Origin: Georgenia faecalis
GTDB taxonomy: Bacteria > Actinomycetota > Actinomycetes > Actinomycetales > Actinomycetaceae
Direction of reading: 5' to 3'
NCBI RefSeq assembly: GCF_003710105.1
Contig: NZ_CP033325.1
Span: 1,426,001 to 1,490,000 of the forward strand
Length of the DNA: 64,000 nt
This document shows, piece after piece, positions 1-9,005 of the stretch. Numbering within the stretch: position 1 is the stretch's first letter; each line of letters starts with the position of its first letter. The notes below the pieces were generated by a model. That model made no database searches, was not told the origin of the DNA, and saw nothing but the letters and a program-made list of their open reading frames with translations. The position numbers and the translations under genes are program-made.

Positions 1-204
1 GCCGATGACGTTGGTCCGGTGGCTGCGCAGGCTGCGCGCGACGAGGCTCGACTCGTACCCCAGCTGGTCGATGACCGCCTGGACCCGTTCGGATGTCGCC
101 AGCGCGACGCCGTACCGGCCGTTGATCACCTTGGAGACGGTGGCCACGGAGACGCCGGCCGAGCGCGCGACGTCGTGGATGGTCACCCTCTGAAGTTCTG
201 GCAT
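1..204 (-). CDS. LacI-family transcriptional regulator (N-terminal part only)
   Basis: The gene runs off the left edge, so only the first 68 codons are present. They encode MPELQRVTIHDVARSAGV followed by a classic LacI helix-turn-helix (VSVATVSKVINGR) and the hinge-proximal segment ending RSLRSHRTNVIG. Family members bind palindromic operators with a central CG and release on sugar binding. It is divergent from the sugar ABC/GH3 operon at 314-5934 with an operator-like palindrome between them, so it is inferred to repress that operon (a BxlR-like role). The ligand-binding domain is outside the window, so the inducer cannot be judged. Confidence 0.9.
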   Translation of the reverse strand, partial: MPELQRVTIHDVARSAGVSVATVSKVINGRYGVALATSERVQAVIDQLGYESSLVARSLRSHRTNVIG

Positions 205-228
205 GGGGAGACGCTATCGCTAGGAAAC

Positions 229-242
229 CGTTATCGAAAACG
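229..242. promoter_or_regulatory. LacI-type operator palindrome
   Basis: CGTTATCGAAAACG is a near-perfect palindrome (mismatched only at positions 5 and 10 of 14) with the central TCGA typical of LacI-family operators. It abuts the -35-like TTGACA at 244-249 and lies 25 bp upstream of the lacI-type start, so one site could control both divergent genes. Function is inferred from position and symmetry. Confidence 0.7.
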
Positions 243-243
243 A

Positions 244-273
244 TTGACACACCGAACTTTCGACTGTCATGCT
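244..273 (+). promoter_or_regulatory. Putative promoter of the sugar-uptake operon
   Basis: A consensus TTGACA (244-249) is followed after about 18 bp by CATGCT (268-273), a weak -10. The -35 directly adjoins the LacI operator, an arrangement suited to repression. The transcription start would fall about 35 bp upstream of the lipoprotein start codon. Confidence 0.45.
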
Positions 274-313
274 CGCGGCGTCCAGTCAACGACGACGACG
301 AAGGAAGCTCACT

Positions 314-1636
314 ATGGCGAGCAAGCGATTCCTCTCCACCGTGGCGCTCGGCGCCGGGGCGGCGATGTTCCTGGCGGCGTGCTCCGGCGGTGGTAGCGAC
401 GACGCCACCGCGGGTGGCGGCGGCGACGGCGGCACCAGCGGGGGCGGCGGCGACGTCACCCTCACGTGGTGGCACAACTCCAACACCGATCCTGGCAAGG
501 CCTACTACGAGGAGGTCGTCGCCGACTTCGAGGCCGAGAACCCCGGCGTCACGATCGAGATCAGCGCCCTGGCGCACCAGGACATGCTCACCCGCCTGGA
601 CGCGGCCTTCCAGACCGGCGACGCGCCGGACGTCTTCATGGAGCGCGGCGGCGGCGAGCTCACCTCCCACGTCGAGGCCGGACTCGTCCAGGACCTCTCC
701 GAGGTCGCGGCCGAGGAGATCGAGATGATGGGCCCGTCCATCGACGGCTGGCAGGTGGACGGCGCCACCTACGCGCTGCCCTTCTCCGTCGGCGTGGTCG
801 GGTTCTGGTACAACACCGCCCTCTTCGAGGAGGCGGGGATCACCGAGGCGCCCGAGTCGATGGAGGACCTGTACGCCGCCGTCGACGCGCTCAAGGCCGC
901 CGACATCCAGCCGATCGCCGTCGGCGCCGGGGACAAGTGGCCCGCCGCCCACTACTGGTACTACTTCGCCCTGCGCCAGTGCGGTGACGAGGTCCTCGCC
1001 GAGGCCGCCGAGACCCAGGACCTGTCGGACGAGTGCTTCGTCCGCGCCGGCGAGGACCTCACCGAGCTCGTCGCCGCCGAGCCGTTCAACGAGGGCTTCC
1101 TCGCCACCCCCGCGCAGTCCGGTCCCACGAGCGCGTCCGGCCTGCTCGCCACCGGCCAGGTGGCCATGGAGCTCGCCGGCCACTGGGAGCCCGGCGTCAT
1201 GCAGGGCCTCACCGAGGACAACCAGGGCCTCGGCGAGAACACCGGCTGGTTCCCCTTCCCGACCGTCGAGGGTGGCGACGGCAACCCCGAGGTCCCGCTG
1301 GGCGGCGGTGACGCCTGGGCGTGCTCGGCGGACGCCCCGCCGGAGTGCCTCGACTTCATCAGGTACATGCTCAGCGACGAGGTGCAGACCGGCTTCGCCG
1401 AGCTGTCGATGGGCGTGCCCACCAACCCCGCCGCCGAGGGTGCGGTCGCCATCCCGGCACTGGCCGAGCTGGTGACGATCCGCAACGAGGCGCCGACCGT
1501 CCAGCTCTACCTCGACACGCTCTTCGGCGAGAACGCGGGTGGCGCCATGAACGACGCCATCGCCCTCGTCTTCGCGGGCCAGGGAAGCCCGCAGGAGATC
1601 GTGGACGCGACCCAGGCCGCCATCACCAACGGCTGA
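314..1636 (+). CDS. Sugar ABC transporter substrate-binding lipoprotein
   Basis: This 440-aa protein is the extracellular solute-binding subunit (family 1, MalE/BxlE type) of a carbohydrate ABC importer. The signal peptide MASKRFLSTVALGAGAAMF precedes the lipobox LAAC with the lipidated Cys at residue 23, then a Gly/Ser/Asp-rich linker. The body has typical family-1 features (TLTWWHNSNTDPGKAYYEEV near the N-terminus, GDAPDVFM, YALPFSVGVVGFWYN). ATG 314 is chosen because AAGGAAG (301-307) is well placed. It heads an operon with two permeases and a GH3 glycosidase. The importer ATPase is absent, as is usual for actinobacterial systems sharing MsiK. The substrate is probably a xylo- or gluco-oligosaccharide; this is inferred from context. 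Confidence 0.9.
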   Translation: MASKRFLSTVALGAGAAMFLAACSGGGSDDATAGGGGDGGTSGGGGDVTLTWWHNSNTDPGKAYYEEVVADFEAENPGVTIEISALAHQDMLTRLDAAFQTGDAPDVFMERGGGELTSHVEAGLVQDLSEVAAEEIEMMGPSIDGWQVDGATYALPFSVGVVGFWYNTALFEEAGITEAPESMEDLYAAVDALKAADIQPIAVGAGDKWPAAHYWYYFALRQCGDEVLAEAAETQDLSDECFVRAGEDLTELVAAEPFNEGFLATPAQSGPTSASGLLATGQVAMELAGHWEPGVMQGLTEDNQGLGENTGWFPFPTVEGGDGNPEVPLGGGDAWACSADAPPECLDFIRYMLSDEVQTGFAELSMGVPTNPAAEGAVAIPALAELVTIRNEAPTVQLYLDTLFGENAGGAMNDAIALVFAGQGSPQEIVDATQAAITNG

Positions 1637-1652
1637 CGTAAGGAGCATGGAC

Positions 1653-2663
1653 GTGACGACCCACGCGGACGCCACGACCGCCGGCTCCCGCACCGCCGCC
1701 GGCCGGGGCTCAACCCGGTCGGCGGCGCCCGCGGGACGCCGCCGACGTGGCTCGGTGACCATGGCGTGGCGCAAGCGCCTGGAGATCACCTTCTTCGTAG
1801 CACCCGCCCTGACGCTGTTCGTCCTGTTCATCGTGGTGCCGGTGGTCCAGGCCGGCCGGTACTCGCTCTACCGGTGGAACGGGCTCGGGCCGATGGTCGA
1901 CTTCGTCGGGCTCGAGAACTACGCGAACGCCCTGCGCGACCAGATCTTCACCGACGCGGTGATGCACAACCTCATCATCGTCGTGCTGTCGATCGTCATC
2001 CAGCTCCCGCTGGGCCTGGCGATCGCCCTCCTGCTCAACCGCGAGATCCGGGGCCGCACGGTGCTGCGGGTCGTCATCTTCGTGCCCTACGTCCTCGCCG
2101 AGGTCGTCGCCGGCGTCGTCTGGTTCATGCTCCTCCAGCCCGGCGGCGCGATGGACGGCATGCTCGAGGCGGTCGGGCTCGGCGGGCTCACCCGGCTGTG
2201 GCTCGGGGACCCCGAGATCGCCCTCTACACGGTGATGGTGGTCCTCACCTGGAAGTACCTCGGGCTGGCGATCATCCTCTTCCTCGCCGGGCTGCAGGGC
2301 GTCCCCACCGACCTGTACGAGGCCGCCCAGCTCGACGGCGCGTCCTGGTGGCAGGTCCAGCGCCGGATCACCATCCCGCTGCTGGGGCCGACGATCCGGA
2401 CCTGGGCGTTCCTGTCGATGATCGGCTCGCTCCAGCTGTTCGACATGGTGTGGATCCTCACCAAGGGTGGGCCCGCCAACTCGACGATGACCATGGCGAC
2501 GTACCTCATCAACCAGGGCACGGACCGCAGCCTGTACGGCTACGCCTCCGCCGTCGCGGTGCTGCTCTTCGGCATCTCGCTCGTCCTCGCCGCCGCCTAC
2601 CAGATCTTCGTCCTGCGCCGGGACAACCCGGACGCCCCCCAGCCGAGGAAGGTCAGGCGATGA
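1653..2663 (+). CDS. Sugar ABC transporter permease (MalF/BxlF type)
   Basis: This is a six-helix inner-membrane permease of the carbohydrate uptake family CUT1. After a basic, disordered N-terminus the first membrane segment is FFVAPALTLFVLFIVVPVV. The ATPase-contacting EAA loop is EAAQLDGASWWQVQRRITIPLLGP. AAGGAG at 1640-1645 is only 1 nt from ATG 1647 but 7 nt from the in-frame GTG 1653, so GTG 1653 is preferred; ATG 1647 would add two residues. It follows the lipoprotein gene by 16 bp and overlaps the next permease by ATGA, indicating translational coupling. Confidence 0.9.
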   Translation: MTTHADATTAGSRTAAGRGSTRSAAPAGRRRRGSVTMAWRKRLEITFFVAPALTLFVLFIVVPVVQAGRYSLYRWNGLGPMVDFVGLENYANALRDQIFTDAVMHNLIIVVLSIVIQLPLGLAIALLLNREIRGRTVLRVVIFVPYVLAEVVAGVVWFMLLQPGGAMDGMLEAVGLGGLTRLWLGDPEIALYTVMVVLTWKYLGLAIILFLAGLQGVPTDLYEAAQLDGASWWQVQRRITIPLLGPTIRTWAFLSMIGSLQLFDMVWILTKGGPANSTMTMATYLINQGTDRSLYGYASAVAVLLFGISLVLAAAYQIFVLRRDNPDAPQPRKVRR

Positions 2664-3559
2664 GCGCCCCCCTCGTCACACCGGCTCCGGGCCGCCCCGC
2701 GGTCCTCACCTCGCCCTCGCCGCGACGCCGCAGCAGCCGCGCGTTCGCCGGCGGTGGTCCGCTCGTCTACGCCATCGCGCTGGTGGTGGTGGCGGCCACT
2801 CTGGGCCCCGTCATCTACGCGATCCTCGGCGGGTTCCGGTCGAACGCCCAGCTCGCCTCGGACCCGACCGGGCTCCCGGACCCGTGGATCCTCACCAACT
2901 ACGCGAGCGTGCTCACGTCGTCGGCCTTCTGGCGCTACGCCCTCAACTCGACGGTCATCGCTCTGGTGACGACCGTCGTCGTCGCGGTGTTCGGCGTCAT
3001 GGCCGCCTACCCCCTGGCGCGATACCGCTTCCGGGGGCGGGGCGTGCTCACCATGGTCTTCACTCTCGGCCTGCTCTTCCCCCTGACGGTGGCGATCATC
3101 CCGCTCTTCCTCATGGTGCGGGACCTCCAGCTGACGAACACGCTGTGGGGGGTCGCCCTGCCGCAGGCGGCATTTGCGCTTCCCATGACCATCGTCATCC
3201 TGCGACCCTTCCTCATGGCCCTGCCGAAGGAGCTCGAGGAGGCCGCCATGCTCGACGGCGCCTCGCGCGTGGGATTCTTCTGGCGGATCCTCCTGCCGCT
3301 GTCGGGCCCGGGCCTCGTCACCGTCGGCGTGCTGGCGTTCGTGGCCTCGTGGAACTCCTACCTCCTGCCGCTCCTGGTCCTCAACGACCCGGCGGCCCAG
3401 ACGCTGCCGCTGGGCGTCGCCAGCTTCTCCAGCCAGCACGCCCAGGACACCGCGGGCGTCCTCGCCTTCACGTCGGTGGCGATGATCCCCGCGCTGGTCT
3501 TCTTCCTCGCGATGGAGAAGCGGATCGTCAACGGCCTCCAGGGCGCCGTCAAGGGCTGA
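2660..3559 (+). CDS. Sugar ABC transporter permease (MalG/BxlG type)
   Basis: This 299-aa protein is the second permease of the importer. Its start overlaps the stop of the preceding gene (ATGA). A Pro/Arg-rich N-terminus leads into YAIALVVVAATLGPVIYAI, and the EAA loop reads EEAAMLDGASRVGFFWRILL. The C-terminus (MEKRIVNGLQGAVKG) is the usual MalG-like ending QGLTAGAVKG-type tail. It pairs with the upstream permease to form the translocation pore. The GH3 gene follows 44 bp downstream with its own ribosome-binding site. Confidence 0.92.
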   Translation: MSAPLVTPAPGRPAVLTSPSPRRRSSRAFAGGGPLVYAIALVVVAATLGPVIYAILGGFRSNAQLASDPTGLPDPWILTNYASVLTSSAFWRYALNSTVIALVTTVVVAVFGVMAAYPLARYRFRGRGVLTMVFTLGLLFPLTVAIIPLFLMVRDLQLTNTLWGVALPQAAFALPMTIVILRPFLMALPKELEEAAMLDGASRVGFFWRILLPLSGPGLVTVGVLAFVASWNSYLLPLLVLNDPAAQTLPLGVASFSSQHAQDTAGVLAFTSVAMIPALVFFLAMEKRIVNGLQGAVKG

Positions 3560-3603
3560 GTTTTCCCGATCACCTGCCCTCCCCATCACCTAAGGAACTG
3601 AAC

Positions 3604-5934
3604 GTGGCAGAAGTACAGCTGGGGGCGGGGCACGCCCTCACGGGCGTGTCCGGCCCGACGGCGAGCGCGCGCGTGCGGGCGCTCCTCGCGGAGATGACCC
3701 TGGCGGAGAAGCTCGCGCAGATCGTCGGCCTGTGGGTGGGGGCCGGGGCCGACGGCGAGGTGGTCGCCCCACTGCAGGACACGATGCTCGACGGGTCGGC
3801 GCCCGAGTTCGAGACGTTCGCCGCCAACGGCCTGGGCCACCTCACCCGGGTGTTCGGCACCCGGCCGGTGGAGCCGGCGACGGGCCGCCGGGCGCTGTGG
3901 GACGCACAGCGCTGGCTCACCACGCGCACCCGGCTCGGCATCCCGGCCATCGCGCACGAGGAGTGCCTCACCGGGCTGGCCGCCTGGAAGGCCGCGACGT
4001 TCCCCACCCCGCTGTCCTGGGGCGCGAGCTTCGACCCCGCACTCGTCGAGCGGATGGGCGCCGCCATCGGCGAGAGCATGGCCGCACTCGGCGTGCACCA
4101 GGGCCTGGCCCCCGTGCTCGACGTCGTCCGCGACGCCCGCTGGGGGCGGGTGGAGGAGTGCATCAGCGAGGACCCGTACGTCGTAGGGACGGTGGGGACG
4201 GCCTACGTGCGCGGCCTGCAGAGCGCCGGCGTCCTCGCCACGCTCAAGCACTTCGTCGGCTACTCCGCCTCCCGGGCCGGGCGCAACCACGCCCCCGTGA
4301 GCGCCGGCCCTCGCGAGGTCGCCGACGTCCTCCTCCTCCCCTTCGAGATGGCTGTGCTCGACGGCGGCGCGCGCTCGGTCATGCACGCCTACACCGCCGT
4401 CGACGGCCTCCCCGCCGCCGCCGACGCCGGCCTGCTCACCGACCTCCTCCGGGAGCGGTGGGGCTTCGACGGCACCGTCGTCGCCGACTACTTCGGCGTC
4501 GCCTTCCTGCACACCACCCAGGGCGTCGCGGCGGACCTCGCCGACGCCGCCCACCAGGCGCTGGCGGCCGGGGTCGACATCGAGCTCCCGACGGGCGACG
4601 CCTACCTCGCGCCGCTCCGGGCCGCCGTCGAGGCGGGCCAGGTACCCGTCGAGCTCGTCGACCGGGCCGTCCTGCGGACGCTGCGGCAGAAGGAGGAGCT
4701 GGGTCTGCTCGACCAGGACTTCGCCGGCGAGCCCGAGGACTGGGAGCCCGACCTCGACCCGGCCGAGCACCGGGCGATCGCCGCACGGCTCGCGGAGGAG
4801 TCGGTGGTGCTCCTCACCAACACCGGGGTCCTGCCGCTGCGCGGGCCGGCGCGGGTCGCCGTCGTCGGCCCCAACGCGGACCGTCCCGAGGCGCTCTTCG
4901 GGTGCTACTCCTTCGTCAACCACGTGCTCGACCAGCACCCCGGCACCCCCCTGGGGATCGAGGCCCCCAGCGTGCTCGAGGCGCTGCGCGAGGAGCTCGC
5001 CGGGGCCGAGGTCACCTACGCGCGGGGCTGCGCCGTCGACGATGACGACCGGTCGGGGATCCCCGAGGCGGTCGCCGCGGCCCAGGCGGCCGAGGTGGCC
5101 GTGGTCGTCGTCGGGGACCAGGCCGGGCTGTTCGGGCGGGGGACCAGCGGCGAGGGCTGCGACCGCGACGACCTCGAGCTGCCGGGCGTCCAGCGCGCGC
5201 TTGTCGAGGCGGTCGTGGCGACCGGCACGCCCGTCGTCCTCGTCATGCTCACCGGCCGGCCCTACGCCGTCGACTGGGCGCTGGGGGAGTGCGCCGCCGT
5301 CGTCCAGTCCTTCTTCCCCGGCGAGGAGGGCGCGGGCGCCGTCGCCGGCGTGCTCTCGGGCCGGGTCAACCCCTCCGGGCGGCTGCCCGTGACGCTGCCG
5401 CGCTCGGCCGGGGCGCAGCCGTACTCCTACCTCCACCCCCTCCTGGGCGGCCCGTCCGAGGTGAGCAGCGTGGACGCCACGCCCGCGCTGCCGTTCGGGC
5501 ACGGGCTGTCCTACACCCGGTACGGCTACTCCGAGCTGGCGGTCGAGGACGAGGAGGTGCCCACGGACGGCGCGATCGAGGCGAGCGTCGAGGTCCGCAA
5601 CGACGGCGACCGCGCCGGTGCCGAGGTGGTGCAGCTCTACGGGCACGACGTCGTCGGCTCCGTCACGCGGCCCGTCGCCCAGCTGCTCGGGTACGCCCGG
5701 GTCGAGCTGGCGCCGGGGGAGCGCGCGACGGTCCGGTTCACCGTCCCCACCACCCGCCTCGCGCTCAGCGACCGGCGGATGCGCCGGGTCGTCGAGCCGG
5801 GTGCGGTCTCCCTGTGGGTGGGGCGGTCGTGCGAGGACCGGGTGGCCGCGGCGAGCGTCGAGCTCGTCGGCGGCGTCCACCAGGTGACGACCGCGGACGC
5901 GCGGTGGACCGGCGTGGAGGTCGTGCGGAGCTGA
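3604..5934 (+). CDS. GH3 family glycosidase, beta-xylosidase/beta-glucosidase type
   Basis: This 776-aa intracellular GH3 enzyme lacks a signal peptide, so it should hydrolyse oligosaccharides imported by the upstream transporter. The N-terminal TIM-barrel domain contains KHFVGYSASRAGRNHAP and the nucleophile region TVVADYFGVAFLH (Asp of VADY), with EECISEDPYVVG before it, a wording I associate with BxlA-like beta-xylosidases. The alpha/beta sandwich domain follows (VAVVGPNADRPEALFGCYSF), then a C-terminal fibronectin-III-like domain (VEVRNDGDRAGAEVVQLY). GTG 3604 is chosen because AAGGA lies 7 nt upstream. The last 138 bp are duplicated at 17282-17419. Exact substrate (xylobiose versus cello-oligosaccharide) cannot be settled from sequence. 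Confidence 0.85.
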   Translation: MAEVQLGAGHALTGVSGPTASARVRALLAEMTLAEKLAQIVGLWVGAGADGEVVAPLQDTMLDGSAPEFETFAANGLGHLTRVFGTRPVEPATGRRALWDAQRWLTTRTRLGIPAIAHEECLTGLAAWKAATFPTPLSWGASFDPALVERMGAAIGESMAALGVHQGLAPVLDVVRDARWGRVEECISEDPYVVGTVGTAYVRGLQSAGVLATLKHFVGYSASRAGRNHAPVSAGPREVADVLLLPFEMAVLDGGARSVMHAYTAVDGLPAAADAGLLTDLLRERWGFDGTVVADYFGVAFLHTTQGVAADLADAAHQALAAGVDIELPTGDAYLAPLRAAVEAGQVPVELVDRAVLRTLRQKEELGLLDQDFAGEPEDWEPDLDPAEHRAIAARLAEESVVLLTNTGVLPLRGPARVAVVGPNADRPEALFGCYSFVNHVLDQHPGTPLGIEAPSVLEALREELAGAEVTYARGCAVDDDDRSGIPEAVAAAQAAEVAVVVVGDQAGLFGRGTSGEGCDRDDLELPGVQRALVEAVVATGTPVVLVMLTGRPYAVDWALGECAAVVQSFFPGEEGAGAVAGVLSGRVNPSGRLPVTLPRSAGAQPYSYLHPLLGGPSEVSSVDATPALPFGHGLSYTRYGYSELAVEDEEVPTDGAIEASVEVRNDGDRAGAEVVQLYGHDVVGSVTRPVAQLLGYARVELAPGERATVRFTVPTTRLALSDRRMRRVVEPGAVSLWVGRSCEDRVAAASVELVGGVHQVTTADARWTGVEVVRS

Positions 5935-6100
5935 GCACAGATCCGGCCCGGCCGGCGCGGTTGGGGCGATCCCGCAAAGGTCGCTGTCTAGGTCGCCCGG
6001 GACGGGCTTGCTCATGCCGCAGGATGGCGACGCCCTGTCCACGCTGCTGCCGGAGGGCGACGTCTGATGTGTAACTTCGACGGGCGGCGGCAGCGGGTGG

Positions 6101-6808
6101 TCACAGCCGACGCACCTCCAGCTCGCGCTCAACTGCAGACTGACCCTTGCGCTCGACCCGGAACGCGCAGGGCGTCTTGGCTGAGCTGACCACCTCCACG
6201 AGTTGGGTCCCGTGGAAGTGCAAGGAGTCCAGATTGCCGATGGCGTAGCCATCCGGAAGGCGGCCGGTCGCGACGGCATCGAGGTACACAGGGCGCCGCT
6301 GTGGGTCAGCGTCGTAGTGGGGGCAGACGCTTCCCTCTAGGAACCCCAACCCGTCGAGCAGGAGACGCACCGTGGGGCCGTACGAGTCTGTCGTCCCGTT
6401 CTCGAACCAGCACAGCGCGCCCGCGCTTCCGCCGGCGAACACGTAGCTCGTCGTCTCGTCCTCCCACATCTCTCGGAGGATCACATCGAGCCCGTGGAAC
6501 CGCCACGCACCGAGCATGGCACCCGTGTTGCCACCGCCTACGTGAATGACGTCGAAGCTCCGGACGTACTCCCGCAGATTGTCCACATCGGGCATGAAGA
6601 ACTTGAGCCGGCGAGCGTAGGCGCGTTCGGCGTCGTACGTCTCGAAGAAGCTCAGTGCATAGTCGGGGTGGTCGCCGTAGGCCGTTCCGACGAAGAGAAC
6701 CCGCGGCCGCTGCCTTCCCGTCAGCCCGAGGATGAAGTCGTGGGTCGGGTCCTGGGGGTTGTCCATGATCGCCTTGCCGGCTCCGGCGGCGACGATGTGC
6801 GAAACCAT
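6101..6808 (-). CDS. Peptidase S51 family protein (dipeptidase E-like)
   Basis: This 235-aa protein has the S51 fold of PepE/cyanophycinase. It has VIHVGGGNTGAMLGAW, the nucleophile elbow AGGSAGALCWF with Ser128, and CPHYD carrying the likely catalytic His164. PepE cleaves Asp-X dipeptides; family members also act on other isoaspartyl or aspartyl peptides. It is the last gene of the ten-gene minus-strand operon, 37 bp after the amidohydrolase. GGAG lies 5 nt before ATG 6808. In this context it probably trims imported peptides or peptide-like compounds; specificity is unknown. Confidence 0.85.
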   Translation of the reverse strand: MVSHIVAAGAGKAIMDNPQDPTHDFILGLTGRQRPRVLFVGTAYGDHPDYALSFFETYDAERAYARRLKFFMPDVDNLREYVRSFDVIHVGGGNTGAMLGAWRFHGLDVILREMWEDETTSYVFAGGSAGALCWFENGTTDSYGPTVRLLLDGLGFLEGSVCPHYDADPQRRPVYLDAVATGRLPDGYAIGNLDSLHFHGTQLVEVVSSAKTPCAFRVERKGQSAVERELEVRRL

Positions 6809-6845
6809 CTCGCTCCGTTCTATCGAGCGTGTAGGAGGGCCTGCA

Positions 6846-8015
6846 TTAGGACGCGGACGTGTGGGCGATCTGTCCGTCCTTCATGACGAAGGCGGGCATG
6901 TCGAGGACGCTGAAGTCGTCCAACGGGTTTCCGGGCGCGGCGACGATGTCCGCCACCTTGCCGACCTCGATGGTGCCGATCTTGTCTGCCATGCCGATGA
7001 GGTCCGCGCCGTTGATCGTGCCGGCCCGCAGCGCCTCTAGGGGCGTGAAGCCGTGCTTCGACAGGATGTCGAGCTCCTCCCAGACCTTGCCGTGGAGCGA
7101 ATCCGTGCCGACGGCGACCTTCAGACCGATCCGCGCGGCATAGCGGAGCGACTCGAGCGCCTGCTCGATGGTGTCCCGAAGCTTTTCCTTGACGTACTCG
7201 GGGATGCTCGGCATCTCAAGTGCCTTGACGCCGTACGCGCTCGTGGCCGTGAGATAGGTTCCCCGCTCTTTCATGAGGTCGTAGTCCGCTTCCGTCAGGA
7301 GCAGGCCGTGCTCGATGGAGTCGACACCCGCCTCGACGGCGACGGCAATGCCGGGCCCCCCGTGGCCGTGCGCCATGATCCGGCGACCCAGGCGGTGCGC
7401 TTCGTCGATGCACGCCACGATCTCCTCGTCCGTCATGTCGGGCGCATACACGTCAGAGCCGACGGTCGCAGCGCCCCCGGAAACCATGATCTTGATGACG
7501 TCGGCCCCACGGCGGACTTCGTCGCGGATCGCCGCCCGCAGCGCCCACGGGCCGTCGGCTTCGCGACCGATCACCCAGCCGTGACCACCGGTACGGGCGA
7601 TCAGCCGGTGCGCGGAGACGAGACGGGGCCCGGTGATGATGCCGTGCCGCAAGGCGCGCTTGATGAGATTGCCTGTGTCGCCTGGATCCCCCGCGGTACG
7701 CACAGTCGTCACGCCGCTGCGCAAGATCTGCTGCATGTGAAGCGCGGACTTCATCGCGTAGTACTCAGGTGCGTCGAGCCCCTGCTCCATCTCGTCCTCG
7801 CCGAAGATCAGTCCGAGGTGCTCGTGACAGTCGATGAGGCCGGGTACGAGGGCCATACCTGGCAGGTCGACGACCTCGGCGTCACCGGCGTCTGTGGTGC
7901 CGACTGGAACGATTGCCCGAATGAGACCGTCTGCCACGACGACCTCCTTGCCCGTATCCGGTACATCCCTCGTGCCGTCGATGATCATGTCGGCGCGGAT
8001 GACGTAGGCGGCCAT
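6846..8015 (-). CDS. Metal-dependent amidohydrolase (third of three paralogues)
   Basis: This 389-aa amidohydrolase-superfamily enzyme has the metal motif IDCHEHLG (His64, His66), a putative bridging lysine in DVIKIMVSGG, the metal-binding histidines in IMAHGHGGPG and SIEHG, and the catalytic Asp in VGTD. It resembles the prolidase/imidazolonepropionase-like group that includes Xaa-Arg/Lys dipeptidases. GAAAGGA lies 6 nt before ATG 8015. It lies 30 bp after the OppF-like ATPase gene in the same operon. No signal peptide is present, so it is cytosolic and probably processes what the transporter brings in. Confidence 0.88.
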   Translation of the reverse strand: MAAYVIRADMIIDGTRDVPDTGKEVVVADGLIRAIVPVGTTDAGDAEVVDLPGMALVPGLIDCHEHLGLIFGEDEMEQGLDAPEYYAMKSALHMQQILRSGVTTVRTAGDPGDTGNLIKRALRHGIITGPRLVSAHRLIARTGGHGWVIGREADGPWALRAAIRDEVRRGADVIKIMVSGGAATVGSDVYAPDMTDEEIVACIDEAHRLGRRIMAHGHGGPGIAVAVEAGVDSIEHGLLLTEADYDLMKERGTYLTATSAYGVKALEMPSIPEYVKEKLRDTIEQALESLRYAARIGLKVAVGTDSLHGKVWEELDILSKHGFTPLEALRAGTINGADLIGMADKIGTIEVGKVADIVAAPGNPLDDFSVLDMPAFVMKDGQIAHTSAS

Positions 8016-8045
8016 GTGGATCCTTTCGTGTTCGAGTCAGAGGTA

Positions 8046-9005
8046 TCAGGGTGTGTCGACGGCGTGACAGGCGAAGGAACGGCCGTGCGGGTCGCGCCGC
8101 AGCAGAGGGACCTCGTGGACGCATCGATCGAAGGCCAGGGGACAGCGGGTACGGAACCGGCAACCGGAGGGTGGGTCCAGCGGGCTCGGGATCTCACCGG
8201 CGAGGGGAGTGTGCTGCCGGCGGCGCTCCGCGAGAGGGTCGGGGTCTGGCACCGCTGCCAACAGCGCCCGCGTGTAGGGGTGTTGCGGGTGATTGAAAAC
8301 CGCGTCGTAACGACCGATCTCCGCGAGGCGGCCGAGATACAGCACGGCGACCTCGTCGGCGATGTGCTGCACCACGGACAGGTCGTGCGAGATGAACAGG
8401 TATGTCAGCCCGTGCTCACGTTGCAGCTCTAGGAGCAGGTTGAGGATCTGCGCCTGAATGGACACATCGAGGGCAGAGATGGGCTCGTCGCACACGATGA
8501 GCTCTGGCCTGGTCGCCAGTGCACGAGCGATACCGATTCGCTGACGCTGACCACCGGAGAACTCGTGCGGGTAGCGCTCGGCGAACCGCGCAGGGAGCCC
8601 GACCATGTCCAGCAATCGTTCGGCCTCCGCGCGTCTCTGTGAACGGGGGACGAGCTTGTGAATCCGGAGCGGAGCCTCGAGCGTCTCGGCCACCGTCATC
8701 CGAGGGTTCAGGGATGCGTACGGGTCCTGAAAGACCAGTTGCATCGAGCGCCGCATGGAGCGCAGCTCCTGCGCCTTCATGGCTACAAGTTCCCGGCCAT
8801 TGAACTTCACGCTGCCGCTCGTCGGACGGACGAGCTGCAACACGCTGCGGCCGAGAGTGCTCTTGCCCGAGCCGGACTCGCCCACGAGTCCGAAGGTCAT
8901 GCCGCGCCGGATTGTGAAGGAGACGCCGTCAACCGCTCGCACGACCCCACCAGGTACCCGGAAGTGCGTCTCAAGGTCGTTGACCTGGAGAAGGGGTGCG
9001 CTCAT
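8046..9005 (-). CDS. Peptide ABC transporter ATP-binding protein (OppF/DppF type)
   Basis: This 319-aa ATPase has Walker A GESGSGKST, signature SGGQRQRIGIARAL, Walker B ELIVCDEPISALDVS and the C-terminal oligopeptide/dipeptide extension with Cys residues (CRFRTRCP, FDRCVHEVP). It begins with FRVPGGVVRAVDGVSF, typical of the F subunit. Its ATG overlaps the stop of the upstream OppD-like gene by 1 nt (TAATG). With the other ATPase it energises the Dpp-type importer encoded further upstream in the operon. Confidence 0.93.
   Translation of the reverse strand: MSAPLLQVNDLETHFRVPGGVVRAVDGVSFTIRRGMTFGLVGESGSGKSTLGRSVLQLVRPTSGSVKFNGRELVAMKAQELRSMRRSMQLVFQDPYASLNPRMTVAETLEAPLRIHKLVPRSQRRAEAERLLDMVGLPARFAERYPHEFSGGQRQRIGIARALATRPELIVCDEPISALDVSIQAQILNLLLELQREHGLTYLFISHDLSVVQHIADEVAVLYLGRLAEIGRYDAVFNHPQHPYTRALLAAVPDPDPLAERRRQHTPLAGEIPSPLDPPSGCRFRTRCPLAFDRCVHEVPLLRRDPHGRSFACHAVDTP

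Noticed and set aside
6014-6067. Short reading frame MPQDGDALSTLLPEGDV after the GH3 gene
   Set aside because: Too short to assign; it may be a fragment of a transposase or other gene but I cannot support that.
3586-6279. 897-codon open frame on the minus strand opposite the GH3 gene
   Set aside because: It lies antisense to a clear GH3 enzyme and its translation is Arg/Gly/Pro/Asp-rich without motifs, a GC-bias shadow.
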